The notes beneath the pieces were generated by a model. The model saw only the letters and a list, made by a program, of their open reading frames with translations. It was not told the origin of the DNA and ran no database searches. The translations under genes were made by a program, and so were the position numbers. From an uncultured Bacteroidota bacterium (GTDB lineage Bacteria; Bacteroidota; Bacteroidia; Flavobacteriales; Flavobacteriaceae), in the NCBI GenBank assembly GCA_902557655.1, contig CACEAZ010000003.1:1-64000 (forward strand): DNA of 64,000 bases, read 5' to 3'. Shown here one piece after another: positions 41,546 to 51,469 of this stretch. Position 1 is the first letter of the stretch. Every line of letters begins with the position of its first letter.

Positions 41546-42550
41546 TTAATTAAAAAACATATTTGGAAAAACCTTTTCAACATCTTTATTTCTATATAAT
41601 TTAAGCATTAAATATGACTTTAAAAACCCGCATCCATATCCAAAAAATTGTATAATAGTTGTTATGATAGACAATAGACCCACAATTGGATTATTTTTAA
41701 TAGAGGACAAAAGAAAAATTAACGAAAAATAAAGCATAAAAATAGAAATTAAAACATAGTCTAATCCTAAAGTGGCTAACACTATAGAAATCAATAGAGT
41801 CAAGGAAAATAAAGCTGGGAACCAATATATAATCTTCTTAGTTTTTTTATGCCATAAGTTTAAAATAGAGCGAGCAATACCAAACTTATAAACTTGTTTA
41901 AAAAAACTAGTAATCGAAATTCTTCTTTTGTGAAATACCTTAATATCAATGTATAATCCTGTTGTGAAACCCATATCGTTTAATCGTATTGACAGATCAG
42001 GGTCTTCACCAGGGTGAATTTTACCAAACCCTCCACTTTTATTAAAAGCTTCTTTAGAAATACCCATATTAAAACTTCGGGGTTGAAAATTTTTAGAGTT
42101 ATTACCCCCTCTTAAATGCCCTGTAGTAATGAATGATGTCATAGAAAAACTAACCGCTTTTTGAAAATTACTAAATGATTCGTGAGAATCGTCAACTCCA
42201 CCGAAACAATCAAAATAATTATTTTTTAAATTACTCATTAATGAAAGCATATAATCTTCAGGAAGTATACAATCAGAGTCAAGTATTATAAAATAATTTC
42301 CTTTGGCTTTTCTCATACCAAAATTTCTAGAATCTCCAGGTCCTGAATTATCTTTGAAATAATAGCTAATATTTAATTTATCTTTAAAAAAATTAATAAT
42401 TTTCTTTGAATCTAAATTGGACCCATCTTCTACTATTACAATTTCAAAATCTTTTGATCCTTGTAAATTTTTAAAACTAATCAGTAGTTCCTTAATTTCC
42501 TGTGGTCTATTATATACCGGTATTATAAAAGAAATGTCCTTGTTTAGCAT
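41546..42550 (-). CDS. glycosyltransferase family 2 protein
   Basis: SFIIPVYNRPQEIKELLISF, VEDGSNLDS, ILDSDCILPEDYM, GEDPDLSIRL; C-terminal TM helices. Confidence 0.94.
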   Translation of the reverse strand: MLNKDISFIIPVYNRPQEIKELLISFKNLQGSKDFEIVIVEDGSNLDSKKIINFFKDKLNISYYFKDNSGPGDSRNFGMRKAKGNYFIILDSDCILPEDYMLSLMSNLKNNYFDCFGGVDDSHESFSNFQKAVSFSMTSFITTGHLRGGNNSKNFQPRSFNMGISKEAFNKSGGFGKIHPGEDPDLSIRLNDMGFTTGLYIDIKVFHKRRISITSFFKQVYKFGIARSILNLWHKKTKKIIYWFPALFSLTLLISIVLATLGLDYVLISIFMLYFSLIFLLSSIKNNPIVGLLSIITTIIQFFGYGCGFLKSYLMLKLYRNKDVEKVFPNMFFN

Positions 42551-42570
42551 TCTGTAAAATTAAGCAATAA

Positions 42571-42604
42571 AAAAAAGGGTTTAGAAAACTAAACCCTTTT
42601 TTTA
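42571..42604 (-). terminator. rho-independent terminator of the T9SS protein gene
   Basis: AAAGGGTTTAG aaaa CTAAACCCTTT perfect hairpin flanked by A/T tracts. Confidence 0.9.
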
Positions 42605-42622
42605 AAATTTGGTTAAATTAAT

Positions 42623-44224
42623 TTATTTGACAATTAATTTAGAAACGCTAGTCTTACCAGCTATAGTTACCCTTGCAGTGTAAAAACCACTTACAAGATT
42701 AGTTACATCTAAATCATCGTTAAATAATGTTGTAGAAATAACTTTTCTACCGTTGATATCAAATACCTCAACAAATTTATCACCATTCATTGAAGTAGCT
42801 ATCGTTACATAATTTCCAACAACAGGATTTGGATAAATCCTTAGATCCTCAATTTCGTTGTCTTCGACTCCTAGTGTACTTGAAACACTTAGAGTAAAGT
42901 CACCAACGTTAGAACTAAAGCCTTCAACCATTATATGATAAGTACTTACACCGTCATTAGCAAATGTAAGTTGTGAATTAAGACCACTACTTGCACATTC
43001 TGATCCCATATCATCATTATAAGTAATTTGTTCTCCTGTACAAGAATCAAAGACTCTAAGATATGTGTCAAACGGACTTCCACAAGTAGTGATTGTTACA
43101 TCATCTGCAGAAGTTGATGCATATGTGTACCATACATCACCTGAAGTATTACTTGTAACATTAACATCATCTGTAGCGCCATTAGTGGTGCCATAAATAA
43201 CATCACCATCAGCAACTGGAATAGCGTTTTCACATAAATCATTTTCTGGCGGTAAATAACTAGTAGTCCACTCCGCTGGGGCATCATTGCTTGGAATATA
43301 ATCACTTGATATACCTTCACCACAATTAGATTGCATTGCAAAATAGTATGTAGTTGCAGGAGTTAAACCATCTAAAGATGCTGGGAAACTCTCAAATGTA
43401 TAAGACATTGCTGATCCGTCACCAGGTGTGAATGTTGCTTCACTGTATTCAACGGTATAACTTGTAATCGACTCTGAATTTGTTCCGTCAAATTCTACTC
43501 CTGTAGCGTTCATTGTCCATGCTGTAATTTCCGGCGAATAACATGCTGGTTCTGTACAGTTAGCTTCAACAGCAGCAACCTCTCCGTGAAATCCAGATGC
43601 CAATTCTAAACCTGCACCATCAACAATAGACCAAGAGACCTCACTCGTATATGAACCAGTAGTCCAATTTGTAAGTGTGATTTCAGCACCTTCAACTGCA
43701 CTAAACACGAAGTCTTCAGTACTAGCCTGATTAGATTGACCTGCATCAGCTGCTGTAATTGCAGCAGCAACAACTTCTCCGTCAACAGAAAGATCTACTG
43801 TAGATCCATTCCAACCATCTCCCCAAGCATCATTCATTACAAATGTATGATCGCAGGTCGGCGGTGGTGGACAATAACCAACACCAGCGCCAAGATCTCC
43901 AAAAGATCCAGCTGCTAATTCTGTGCCAGCTCCGTCAAGAAGTAGCCATGAAATCTCACCATCATATGAACCACTAACCCAGTTATCAAGTGCAATATCT
44001 GAATCAGTAGATGCAGTAAATGATATCTCTTCAGATGAAGTTTCAGCATTTGCTGCAGCTGCAACGGTTAAAACACCGTCTACGAAAATGTCGACAGATG
44101 CTCCATTCCAACCATCTCCCCAAGAATCATTCATTACAAATGTATGATCACATTGAGCAGAAACAGTAAAAAATGAAGTAAGTAAAAATATAAGTGTTAA
44201 AAAGTAATTTTTTTTCATATTCAA
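42623..44224 (-). CDS. secreted T9SS type A sorting-domain protein with two tandem CDHTFVMNDxWGDGWNG domains, an FN3-like domain and a PPC-like domain
   Basis: Signal peptide; duplicated CDHTFVMND(S/A)WGDGWNG(A/S); FN3-like LTPATTYYFAMQSNCGEG; C-terminal LRIYPNPVVGNYVTI...VEVFDINGRKV...LVSGFYTARVTIAGKTSVSKLIVK. Confidence 0.93.
   Translation of the reverse strand: MNMKKNYFLTLIFLLTSFFTVSAQCDHTFVMNDSWGDGWNGASVDIFVDGVLTVAAAANAETSSEEISFTASTDSDIALDNWVSGSYDGEISWLLLDGAGTELAAGSFGDLGAGVGYCPPPPTCDHTFVMNDAWGDGWNGSTVDLSVDGEVVAAAITAADAGQSNQASTEDFVFSAVEGAEITLTNWTTGSYTSEVSWSIVDGAGLELASGFHGEVAAVEANCTEPACYSPEITAWTMNATGVEFDGTNSESITSYTVEYSEATFTPGDGSAMSYTFESFPASLDGLTPATTYYFAMQSNCGEGISSDYIPSNDAPAEWTTSYLPPENDLCENAIPVADGDVIYGTTNGATDDVNVTSNTSGDVWYTYASTSADDVTITTCGSPFDTYLRVFDSCTGEQITYNDDMGSECASSGLNSQLTFANDGVSTYHIMVEGFSSNVGDFTLSVSSTLGVEDNEIEDLRIYPNPVVGNYVTIATSMNGDKFVEVFDINGRKVISTTLFNDDLDVTNLVSGFYTARVTIAGKTSVSKLIVK
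43805..44152. repeat. near-identical DNA blocks inside the T9SS gene (43805-43855 and 44102-44152)
   Basis: tccattccaaccatctccccaag[c/a]atcattcattacaaatgtatgatc[g/a]ca, 297 bp apart (99 codons), only two mismatches over about 51 nt. Confidence 0.9.
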
Positions 44225-44332
44225 TTTTTTAGTAAATAATTAGTAATATCCTAAAATATTAAAAAACAATGAATTAGAAGTAAAAAATATGTGAATAATT
44301 TAGACTTAAATTAGGAATATGATAAAAATCTA

Positions 44333-45148
44333 TTAAGAATTTTCAATTATATCCATTATTCCATCACTAACACCCATATTACTAAATCCTCCATCATTGT
44401 AGAGGTTTTGAAGAGTTACCCTTCTAGTTAAATCACTAAATAAAGTTATAGTGTAATTAGCACAATCCATGGCAGTTGCATTACCAAGAGGTGACATTTT
44501 ATCAGCATACTTAATGAAGCCATCAAAACCCTTGACTCCCTTACCAGCTGTTGTTGGTGTAGGAGATTGAGAAATTGTGTTGACTCTAACTTTTTTGTCT
44601 TTTCCAAAGAAGTAACCAAAACTCCTTGCAACACTCTCTAAAAATGCCTTGTTATCAGCCATATCATTATAATCTGGAAAAACTCTTTGGGCAGCCATAT
44701 ATGACAAAGCTACAATACTTCCCCATTCATTCATAGCATCATTTTTATAAAGAGTTTGCATAACTCTATGGAAAGACATAGCAGAAACATCTAATCCTTT
44801 GTGAGTCCAATCATAATTTTGATCAGTGTAGGACTTTCCTTTTCTCACATTAATTGACATGCCAATGGAATGCAGAACAAAATCTAATTTTCCTCCCAAT
44901 ATCTCCATGGAATCTGAAACTAATTTTTCCAAATCTTCTAAGGATGTCGCATCAGCAGGGATTACTTTGGAATTTGTTTTTTCTGCTAGTTCGTTAATTT
45001 GGCCCATTCTCATTGCCACTGGCGCATTGGTTAAAACAAATGTTCCTCCTTCTTCAAAAACCCTTTCAGCAGTTATCCACGCAATTGAATTTGGATCTAA
45101 CGCTCCGAAAATAATTCCTTTCTTTCCTTTAAGTAAACCGTGTGACAT
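44333..45148 (-). CDS. fabI: enoyl-[acyl-carrier-protein] reductase (NADH)
   Basis: MSHGLLKGKKGIIFGALDPNSIAWITAERVFEEGG; SYMAAQRVFPDYNDMADNKAFLES; start refined from the track. Confidence 0.95.
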   Translation of the reverse strand: MSHGLLKGKKGIIFGALDPNSIAWITAERVFEEGGTFVLTNAPVAMRMGQINELAEKTNSKVIPADATSLEDLEKLVSDSMEILGGKLDFVLHSIGMSINVRKGKSYTDQNYDWTHKGLDVSAMSFHRVMQTLYKNDAMNEWGSIVALSYMAAQRVFPDYNDMADNKAFLESVARSFGYFFGKDKKVRVNTISQSPTPTTAGKGVKGFDGFIKYADKMSPLGNATAMDCANYTITLFSDLTRRVTLQNLYNDGGFSNMGVSDGIMDIIENS

Positions 45149-45179
45149 ATAAATATTTTTAATTTTAGTAAATATAAGA

Positions 45180-46832
45180 TTAATTAAGTAACTGTTTTGC
45201 ATGAATAAACGCTGATTCTGAAGCATTATTACCCTCTAACATTTTTGCTATCTCGACAATTCTATCATTTTCGTTTAATCTCAACATCATTGTTTTGGTA
45301 ATTCCCTCCTCGTCAGATTTATAGATTTTAAAATGAGATTCACCCATGGCAGCAATCTGAGGTAAATGAGTGATAGAAAAGGTTTGAAGTTTAGAGCCAA
45401 GATTCTTCATAATTATTCCCATTTTTTTAGAAATCTCTCCCGAAACACCTGTGTCAATTTCATCAAAAATAATTGACGGCAACTGATTATAATTTGCCAT
45501 TATGGACTTAATAGCTAGCATTATTCTTGACATTTCTCCTCCGGATGCAGCTTCTTTTATTTTTTTAAAGTCATACCCTTTGTTAGCTTTAAATAAAAAC
45601 TGAATTTCATCCATTCCCTTTTTATAAAAATTGTCGCAAGGAATTAAATCTATTTTAAATTTAGAGTTTTTCATTCCTAAATCTGTTAAAACGTTTTCAA
45701 TACGACTAATAAAGTCCGGAATAACCAAAAGTCTATTCTTATGTATTTTTTGGGCAACTACTTTTAATCTATCTTTTAATAACAAACATTCCTTTTCAAG
45801 AAAAGATATTTTATGATCTATATTTTCAGTCGATTCAACCTTTAAGGCTAATTTATCTCTGAATTCAACTAGATCTTCTATAGTAGATATTGAATGTTTT
45901 CTAAATAAGTTATTTATTGAATCAATTTTATCAATTACAGTATTTAATTTTTCTGGATTTTGTTCTAGGGAATTTAAAATAGAATCGATCTCAAAAGCTA
46001 TATCATCTGTTTCAATTTTTAAGGAGATAATTCTGTCTAAAATAGATTTATATTTTTCAGAGTTCTCAGAAATTTTTGTAATAGAATTTTTAAGTTTTAA
46101 CAGATTAGATAAAATACCTAATTCCTCGTTATTAATTAATTGACTGCTAAAGTTTAGTTCACTTGAAATCTCTTCAAAATTTGAAAGGGAACTCTGTATA
46201 TTTTCTAAATCTTCTAAATTCTCATTTAACACATTGGAACTGTCAATTTCATCAAGAATAAATCGATTGTAATCAATTGACTGAATTAAGTTTTTTCTTT
46301 CATCAACAAAGGAGTCTAAATCAATTTTTTTTGTTTTGTAAGATTGAAGTAAATTTTCATATTCTAAAACATTACTGTTGTTATTAGAAATAATATCTAA
46401 AATATTAAATTGAAAATCGTCATCTAATATTTCTAAATTTTGATATTGAGAATGAATATCGATAATCTTTGAGCCTATTGCGGATAATTGACCCAAATTA
46501 ACAGGGCTATCATTAATAAATGCTCTAGATTTTCCTGAAGATGATATTTCTCTTCTCAAGATAGTTTCAGTATCGTAATCTAACTCTTGCTGATCAAATA
46601 TGGATTTTAAGTTATAAGAACCAATATCAAAAACTCCCTCAATAATACACTTCTGTGACTTATCTCTATTAACAGACAAGTCCGCTCTTTTACCTAAAAT
46701 TAGTGAAATACCCCCGACTAATATCGATTTTCCAGCACCTGTCTCACCAGTAATGACTGTAAAACCGTTATTAAAAGAAACAGAAAGCTCATCAATTAAC
46801 AAGTAGTTCTTAATGGATAAAGATTTTAACAT
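45180..46832 (-). CDS. recN: DNA repair protein RecN
   Basis: MLKSLSIKNYLLIDELSVSFNNGFTVITGETGAGKSILVGGI; AASGGEMSRIMLAIKSI; IIFDEIDTGVSGEISKKMG. Confidence 0.97.
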   Translation of the reverse strand: MLKSLSIKNYLLIDELSVSFNNGFTVITGETGAGKSILVGGISLILGKRADLSVNRDKSQKCIIEGVFDIGSYNLKSIFDQQELDYDTETILRREISSSGKSRAFINDSPVNLGQLSAIGSKIIDIHSQYQNLEILDDDFQFNILDIISNNNSNVLEYENLLQSYKTKKIDLDSFVDERKNLIQSIDYNRFILDEIDSSNVLNENLEDLENIQSSLSNFEEISSELNFSSQLINNEELGILSNLLKLKNSITKISENSEKYKSILDRIISLKIETDDIAFEIDSILNSLEQNPEKLNTVIDKIDSINNLFRKHSISTIEDLVEFRDKLALKVESTENIDHKISFLEKECLLLKDRLKVVAQKIHKNRLLVIPDFISRIENVLTDLGMKNSKFKIDLIPCDNFYKKGMDEIQFLFKANKGYDFKKIKEAASGGEMSRIMLAIKSIMANYNQLPSIIFDEIDTGVSGEISKKMGIIMKNLGSKLQTFSITHLPQIAAMGESHFKIYKSDEEGITKTMMLRLNENDRIVEIAKMLEGNNASESAFIHAKQLLN

Positions 46833-46875
46833 TGAAGAAATTTAATGATTACTAAAATTAATAATTGTATTTTAA

Positions 46876-47766
46876 TTAGAAACTAATATTTCTCCATTTA
46901 TCAGAATGATTTGAAGCAATTTTACTTAAAGTGGAAATAAGGTTTGTAACTGGAACCTTTGGTCCTGCACTAAAAATATCTAATATTTCATCAGCTTTTG
47001 TATCAAAAAAAACTCTCATGATATATGAATTTGGCCTTCTTCTATCCATTTGGCCTAATAATATGATGGATTCAACTATTGATTCTTTAGCGGCTTTCGG
47101 TTGGGTTGCCATTATATCTAAACCCTTTATATGAAAATCATACATGGTTTTTCTATATTCTTTGTAAGTAGTTGATAAAATATTATCTATTAAATAATAA
47201 CGAGATTGTAATCCATCGCTCGGTCCCCAACCCCGAAAACCTTTTTGTTGAGAAAAATCTAATATTTTTTGAGCTTTATTAAAATATTGAGTTCCAGAAT
47301 TTAGTTCAAAAGTATCTGAATCTATTCCAAGAATCATGTTGATGTGAAAAGCAATTACTGAAACTAAATTGTTTTCAAATTGGTTCTCGTTAAAAGAAAG
47401 ATTTTGGTACTCTTGATATCTAAAGGAAAAATTTCTATCGTTAAAATTATAGACCAACGAATTATACGATGAATTGTATATAGGTCTGGAGGACTGAATT
47501 TGAATTGTGCCTTGGAAAATATCATTTTCATAGGAATTTATATTAATGAACATTGAACAGTCAATTTTTTCATTAGGTCTAACTGATTTCCCTGTCCAAC
47601 TGTTGTTATTTACAAACTCTGACAATTGTGTTTCTAAAGTTTTAAAAACTTGAAGGTTTTCATCACCTGTTTGTCTGGCATCAACAATAATATCACAATT
47701 TAATTCTTGAGAATATAAATGTGAGAAACTCAATACAAATAATAAATAAAAAAATTGTCTCAACAT
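46876..47766 (-). CDS. porD: DUF4835 / PorD-like type IX secretion system protein
   Basis: Signal peptide; SQELNCDIIVDARQTGDENLQVFKTLETQLSEFVNNNSWTG; FRGWGPSDGLQSRYYLIDNIL. Confidence 0.85.
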   Translation of the reverse strand: MLRQFFYLLFVLSFSHLYSQELNCDIIVDARQTGDENLQVFKTLETQLSEFVNNNSWTGKSVRPNEKIDCSMFININSYENDIFQGTIQIQSSRPIYNSSYNSLVYNFNDRNFSFRYQEYQNLSFNENQFENNLVSVIAFHINMILGIDSDTFELNSGTQYFNKAQKILDFSQQKGFRGWGPSDGLQSRYYLIDNILSTTYKEYRKTMYDFHIKGLDIMATQPKAAKESIVESIILLGQMDRRRPNSYIMRVFFDTKADEILDIFSAGPKVPVTNLISTLSKIASNHSDKWRNISF

Positions 47767-47768
47767 AT

Positions 47769-48962
47769 TTAGATTATATGATTAAAAATATCCTTTGCAA
47801 CAGCCGATTTTTTCTTTAAATCATAGTTGAAAACTTCATTTTTTGAATTAATGATACTCACCTTGTTTGTTTCATATCCAAAACCAGCCCCCTCATCATT
47901 AAGTGAATTTAAAATAATTAAATCTAAGTTTTTGTTTAAAAGCTTTTTTTTGGCATTTTCAAACTCATTTTCATTTTCTAACGCAAAACCAACTAAAAAC
48001 TGCTCTGATTTAATTTTTCCCAACTCATAAAGGATATCCTGTGTCTTTTTTAACTTTATATTTAATTCTTTATTGTCCTTTTTTAATTTTTTTTCTGAAA
48101 AATTTAGAGGTTTATAATCACTAACTGCAGCTGACATAATTACAATGTCAGAATCATCAAAAAAGCTCAATGTTTTTTGTAACATTTCATCACTTGATTT
48201 GATTTTAACTAATTTTATTTTATTTGAAGGTAAATCTATGTTACTAGGACCGCTAATTAATGTTACATCTGCTCCTAAATTAATTGCCTCTTTTGCAAGA
48301 GAATATCCCATTTTCCCAGTAGAGTGATTTGAAATAAATCTAACGGGATCTATTTCTTCAATTGTTGGGCCTGCGGTAATTAAAACCTTTTTGTTCTTTA
48401 AAGGCAAATCTAATGAGAAATGATCAATTAAAAAATCAATAATTTCATTTGGTTCAGGAAGTCTACCTTCTCCAACCAAACCACTTGCTAATTCACCAAC
48501 TTTAGGGGGGATTAAAACATTACTGTATGATTGTAATTGTGAGATAGATTTCTTTGTAGATTTATGCTTATACATATCTAAATCCATTGCTGGGGCAAAA
48601 AATACTTTAGATTTACACGACAAGTAAACTGCAATCAAAAGATTGTCACAATTACCATTAGCCATTTTGAATAAAGTATTTGCTGTAGCTGGGCACACTA
48701 TCATAAAATCACACCAAAGACCAAGGTCAACATGATTATTCCAGACACCGTCTTCATCATCAGATTTAAAAGTTGAATAAACTGGATTGTTTGAAACTGT
48801 GGACAAAGAAAAAGGGGTAACAAAGTCTTTTGCACTTTCGGTCATCACAACCTTAACATTAGCACCCTCCTTAATAAAGGCTCTTACTATATTAGGACTC
48901 TTATAAGCAGCAATACCACCCGAAATACCTAGTAGGACATTTTTACCGCTTAAAACTGACAT
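47769..48962 (-). CDS. coaBC: bifunctional phosphopantothenoylcysteine decarboxylase/phosphopantothenate--cysteine ligase
   Basis: VLLGISGGIAAYKSPNIVRAFIKEGANVKVVMTESAKDFV; PAMDLDMYKH; ITAGPTIEEIDPVRFISNHSTGKMGYSLA. Confidence 0.97.
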   Translation of the reverse strand: MSVLSGKNVLLGISGGIAAYKSPNIVRAFIKEGANVKVVMTESAKDFVTPFSLSTVSNNPVYSTFKSDDEDGVWNNHVDLGLWCDFMIVCPATANTLFKMANGNCDNLLIAVYLSCKSKVFFAPAMDLDMYKHKSTKKSISQLQSYSNVLIPPKVGELASGLVGEGRLPEPNEIIDFLIDHFSLDLPLKNKKVLITAGPTIEEIDPVRFISNHSTGKMGYSLAKEAINLGADVTLISGPSNIDLPSNKIKLVKIKSSDEMLQKTLSFFDDSDIVIMSAAVSDYKPLNFSEKKLKKDNKELNIKLKKTQDILYELGKIKSEQFLVGFALENENEFENAKKKLLNKNLDLIILNSLNDEGAGFGYETNKVSIINSKNEVFNYDLKKKSAVAKDIFNHII

Positions 48963-48967
48963 TATAT

Positions 48968-49297
48968 TTATTCTTCGATTTCCTCTTTACTATCTCTGTG
49001 ATAAACTTTATCGTCTAACCATTCTTGAATAGCAACAGCATGAGGTTTAGGAAGTTTTTCATAAAACTTAGAAACTTCAATCTGTTCTTTATTTTCAAAA
49101 ATCTCCTCAAGACTGTCGTTGTAAGTTGCAAATTCCTCTAATTTTTCAATAAGTTCCTTTTTTACATCACCTTTAATCTGCTCAGCCCTTTTTGAAATAA
49201 TTGAAATTGCTTCGTATATATTGTCAGTTTGACTTTCAATTTCATTACGATTATAAGTTTTTGTGGTTTGAGCTGCTTTTGAATTTTTAATATCCAT
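48968..49297 (-). CDS. rpoZ: DNA-directed RNA polymerase subunit omega family protein
   Basis: SQTDNIYEAISIISKRAEQIKGDVKKELIEKLEEFATYNDSLEEIFENKEQIEVSKFYEKLPKPHAVAIQEWLDDKVYH; position between bamD and coaBC typical of Flavobacteriia. Confidence 0.88.
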   Translation of the reverse strand: MDIKNSKAAQTTKTYNRNEIESQTDNIYEAISIISKRAEQIKGDVKKELIEKLEEFATYNDSLEEIFENKEQIEVSKFYEKLPKPHAVAIQEWLDDKVYHRDSKEEIEE

Positions 49298-49308
49298 TAT
49301 TTTTTAAA

Positions 49309-50094
49309 TTAAATATTATTAAGTTTTACCAGTTCCTCCATTTTGATTTCCATTTCCTTCATAAATTTGGATTCTTGATAGTTATTTTTAAAAGAATTGT
49401 AATAACTAATAACGTTATTGATTCTTTCACTTTGTTTCCACACTACGCTATTAATAGCTAATTTATAGGCAGAATCAAATCTGTAATATAATGCTTTCTC
49501 CCTTAGTTCAGAACCAGGAAAATCAACTAGAAAATTATCAAATGATTTGATAGATGCTTCATAGTCTGTTAGTACATTGTATTGAAGCGCAATACTGTAC
49601 TCTTTAAATTCTAATCTATAGTCCAATTCAAAAATTAATTCATTAGCATCGTTAATTAATTTTGAATCAGGATATGTGTTTATGAATTCTTGCAATTTAT
49701 CAATTGCAATTTTAATGTTTTCCGGATCTTTTGAAAATACGGGAGCCATTAAGTAGTAACTTTTGGCTCCAAGAAATGCCATTTCCTCAACTTTTTCACT
49801 ATCAGGATAAGAGTTGACAAATCTTTCCATCTGATAAGAGGAACTATTATAATCTTTAGTGTTGTAAAAACACATTGCTTGCATGTAAGAAAGCTTCTGG
49901 GCTTGCGGCTTGCCTCTGTACTGAGGTAATATTTGGGCGAATAATCTGGAGGCTTTAGTAAACTTTTCGTTATCAAACAACTCGGTCCCTAAATTAAACT
50001 TTACTGAAATTTCATCAGTATTTAAGGCTTTTTGATATTCACTACAGGAAAGAGCGAACATAATTATCGATAAAGTGTATATAACTCTTCTCAT
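49309..50094 (-). CDS. bamD: outer membrane protein assembly factor BamD
   Basis: Lipobox FALSCSEYQKAL; TPR-like YMQAMCFYNTKDYNSSSYQMERFVNSYPDSEKVEEMAFLGAKSYY. Confidence 0.9.
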   Translation of the reverse strand: MRRVIYTLSIIMFALSCSEYQKALNTDEISVKFNLGTELFDNEKFTKASRLFAQILPQYRGKPQAQKLSYMQAMCFYNTKDYNSSSYQMERFVNSYPDSEKVEEMAFLGAKSYYLMAPVFSKDPENIKIAIDKLQEFINTYPDSKLINDANELIFELDYRLEFKEYSIALQYNVLTDYEASIKSFDNFLVDFPGSELREKALYYRFDSAYKLAINSVVWKQSERINNVISYYNSFKNNYQESKFMKEMEIKMEELVKLNNI

Positions 50095-50143
50095 ATTTTA
50101 GGGTGTTCAAAATTATGAATTAATTATGGATAAAAAAACATAG

Positions 50144-50665
50144 TTAACCAATCTTATTTAATCCTTTCAAATATTTTTTTAATTCTTTGCCAAAAATATC
50201 AACAAAATTAGGATTAATATCTATTATGAAGTCGTTTAAATTTTGATCGTAATTTGATAAACCAATTTTGAAAAATGCCCTAGAACAAGCGGTAGCATAA
50301 TTAAGTTCTAAATTATCGTTTTTATAATAACTAATTAATGCATCAAAATCCGAGTCAATAAACTCTTGCAAATCTAGATTTTTTATTACCCCGTTCCATC
50401 CAAAATCTTTGGCTTCGAAATAAGAGTCCCAATGATTTTGTTTTGTGTCAGTATCCGTTAGGAAAGTAATAAACTTAATCTTGTTTTCATTTATACCGTA
50501 GCTCTTAAGAATATTTATCAATTTATCATATTGCTTAAACTCGCCAATATTTACAATAACCCCAACAGATTCAATTTTTTTATTTTCAACAGATTGAACT
50601 CTCGATTCAATTGCTCTTTTTATGAATTTTCTGTTGGATCTGTTCTTAAGGAATTTTATAAACAT
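50144..50665 (-). CDS. conserved hypothetical protein (flavobacterial DUF6913-like)
   Basis: 173 aa; KDFGWNGVIKN and FIDSDFDALISYYKNDNLELNYATACSRAFFKIGLS; family assignment from memory only. Confidence 0.65.
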   Translation of the reverse strand: MFIKFLKNRSNRKFIKRAIESRVQSVENKKIESVGVIVNIGEFKQYDKLINILKSYGINENKIKFITFLTDTDTKQNHWDSYFEAKDFGWNGVIKNLDLQEFIDSDFDALISYYKNDNLELNYATACSRAFFKIGLSNYDQNLNDFIIDINPNFVDIFGKELKKYLKGLNKIG

Positions 50666-50716
50666 ATTTTAGTTTAATTAAAACAAAAATAACTAATTTA
50701 ACTATGTTTTTTTAAT

Positions 50717-51469
50717 ATGAGAATATTTTCATTTTACTTATTATTTATTTCTCTACTTTTTCAGGGTTGCTTTGAAACAAATAACAATTCCTTTGATGGT
50801 AAAAATATTTCTATTAACTCTGAAATTAAAGTTGATTCAAGTATTATAAATTTTTACTTACCCTACAAATCTAAACTTCAAGATGGATTAATGAATAGAC
50901 CCATCTCCTACTCATTAAAAACGTATAAGAAAAATGATGGAATTTTAAATAGTTCATTAGGAAATATGTTTGCTGATGCAACATATGATTTAATAAATCC
51001 AATTTTTAAAGATAAAACTGGAAATTCCATAGATGTTGTTTTATTAAATAATGGAGGAATAAGATCGATTATTTCTCAGGGGCCAGTAAGTGAAAAAACT
51101 GCCTTTGAATTAATGCCTTTTGAAAATAGTATTGTAATTGTAAAATTAGATGGAAATTCAATTAAAAAAATGGTTGATTATTTAGTAAAAGTTAGACTTC
51201 CTCATCCGATTAAGGGACTTGAGATTATTTTAAACAAAGATTATAGTGTTGAATCTGTTTTACTAAATAACAATCCAATAGATGAAAATAAAAACTATTT
51301 TGTAGCTACCACCGATTATCTTCTTGATGGCGGAGATAAAATGTACTTTTTAGCTGAATCAAAAGAAACTACAATAATAGATTACAAAATGAGGGATGTG
51401 TTGATTGATTATTTTATTAAAACAGACACCCTAAAACTTAAAACAGATAACAGGTTTATAATTAATTAA
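50717..51469 (+). CDS. 5'-nucleotidase C-terminal-domain lipoprotein
   Basis: Lipobox FQGCFE; GNMFADATYDLI, LLNNGGIRSIISQGPVSEKTAFELMPFENSIVIVKLDG. Confidence 0.9.
   Translation: MRIFSFYLLFISLLFQGCFETNNNSFDGKNISINSEIKVDSSIINFYLPYKSKLQDGLMNRPISYSLKTYKKNDGILNSSLGNMFADATYDLINPIFKDKTGNSIDVVLLNNGGIRSIISQGPVSEKTAFELMPFENSIVIVKLDGNSIKKMVDYLVKVRLPHPIKGLEIILNKDYSVESVLLNNNPIDENKNYFVATTDYLLDGGDKMYFLAESKETTIIDYKMRDVLIDYFIKTDTLKLKTDNRFIIN

Noticed and set aside
43096-44147. Small ORFs on other frames of the T9SS gene (43096-43341, 43736-43918, 43923-44147)
   Set aside because: Low-complexity shadow ORFs created by the repetitive coding sequence.
44290-44298. TGTGAATAA (DnaA-box-like) upstream of the T9SS gene
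   Set aside because: Single isolated 9-mer; expected by chance in AT-rich DNA.
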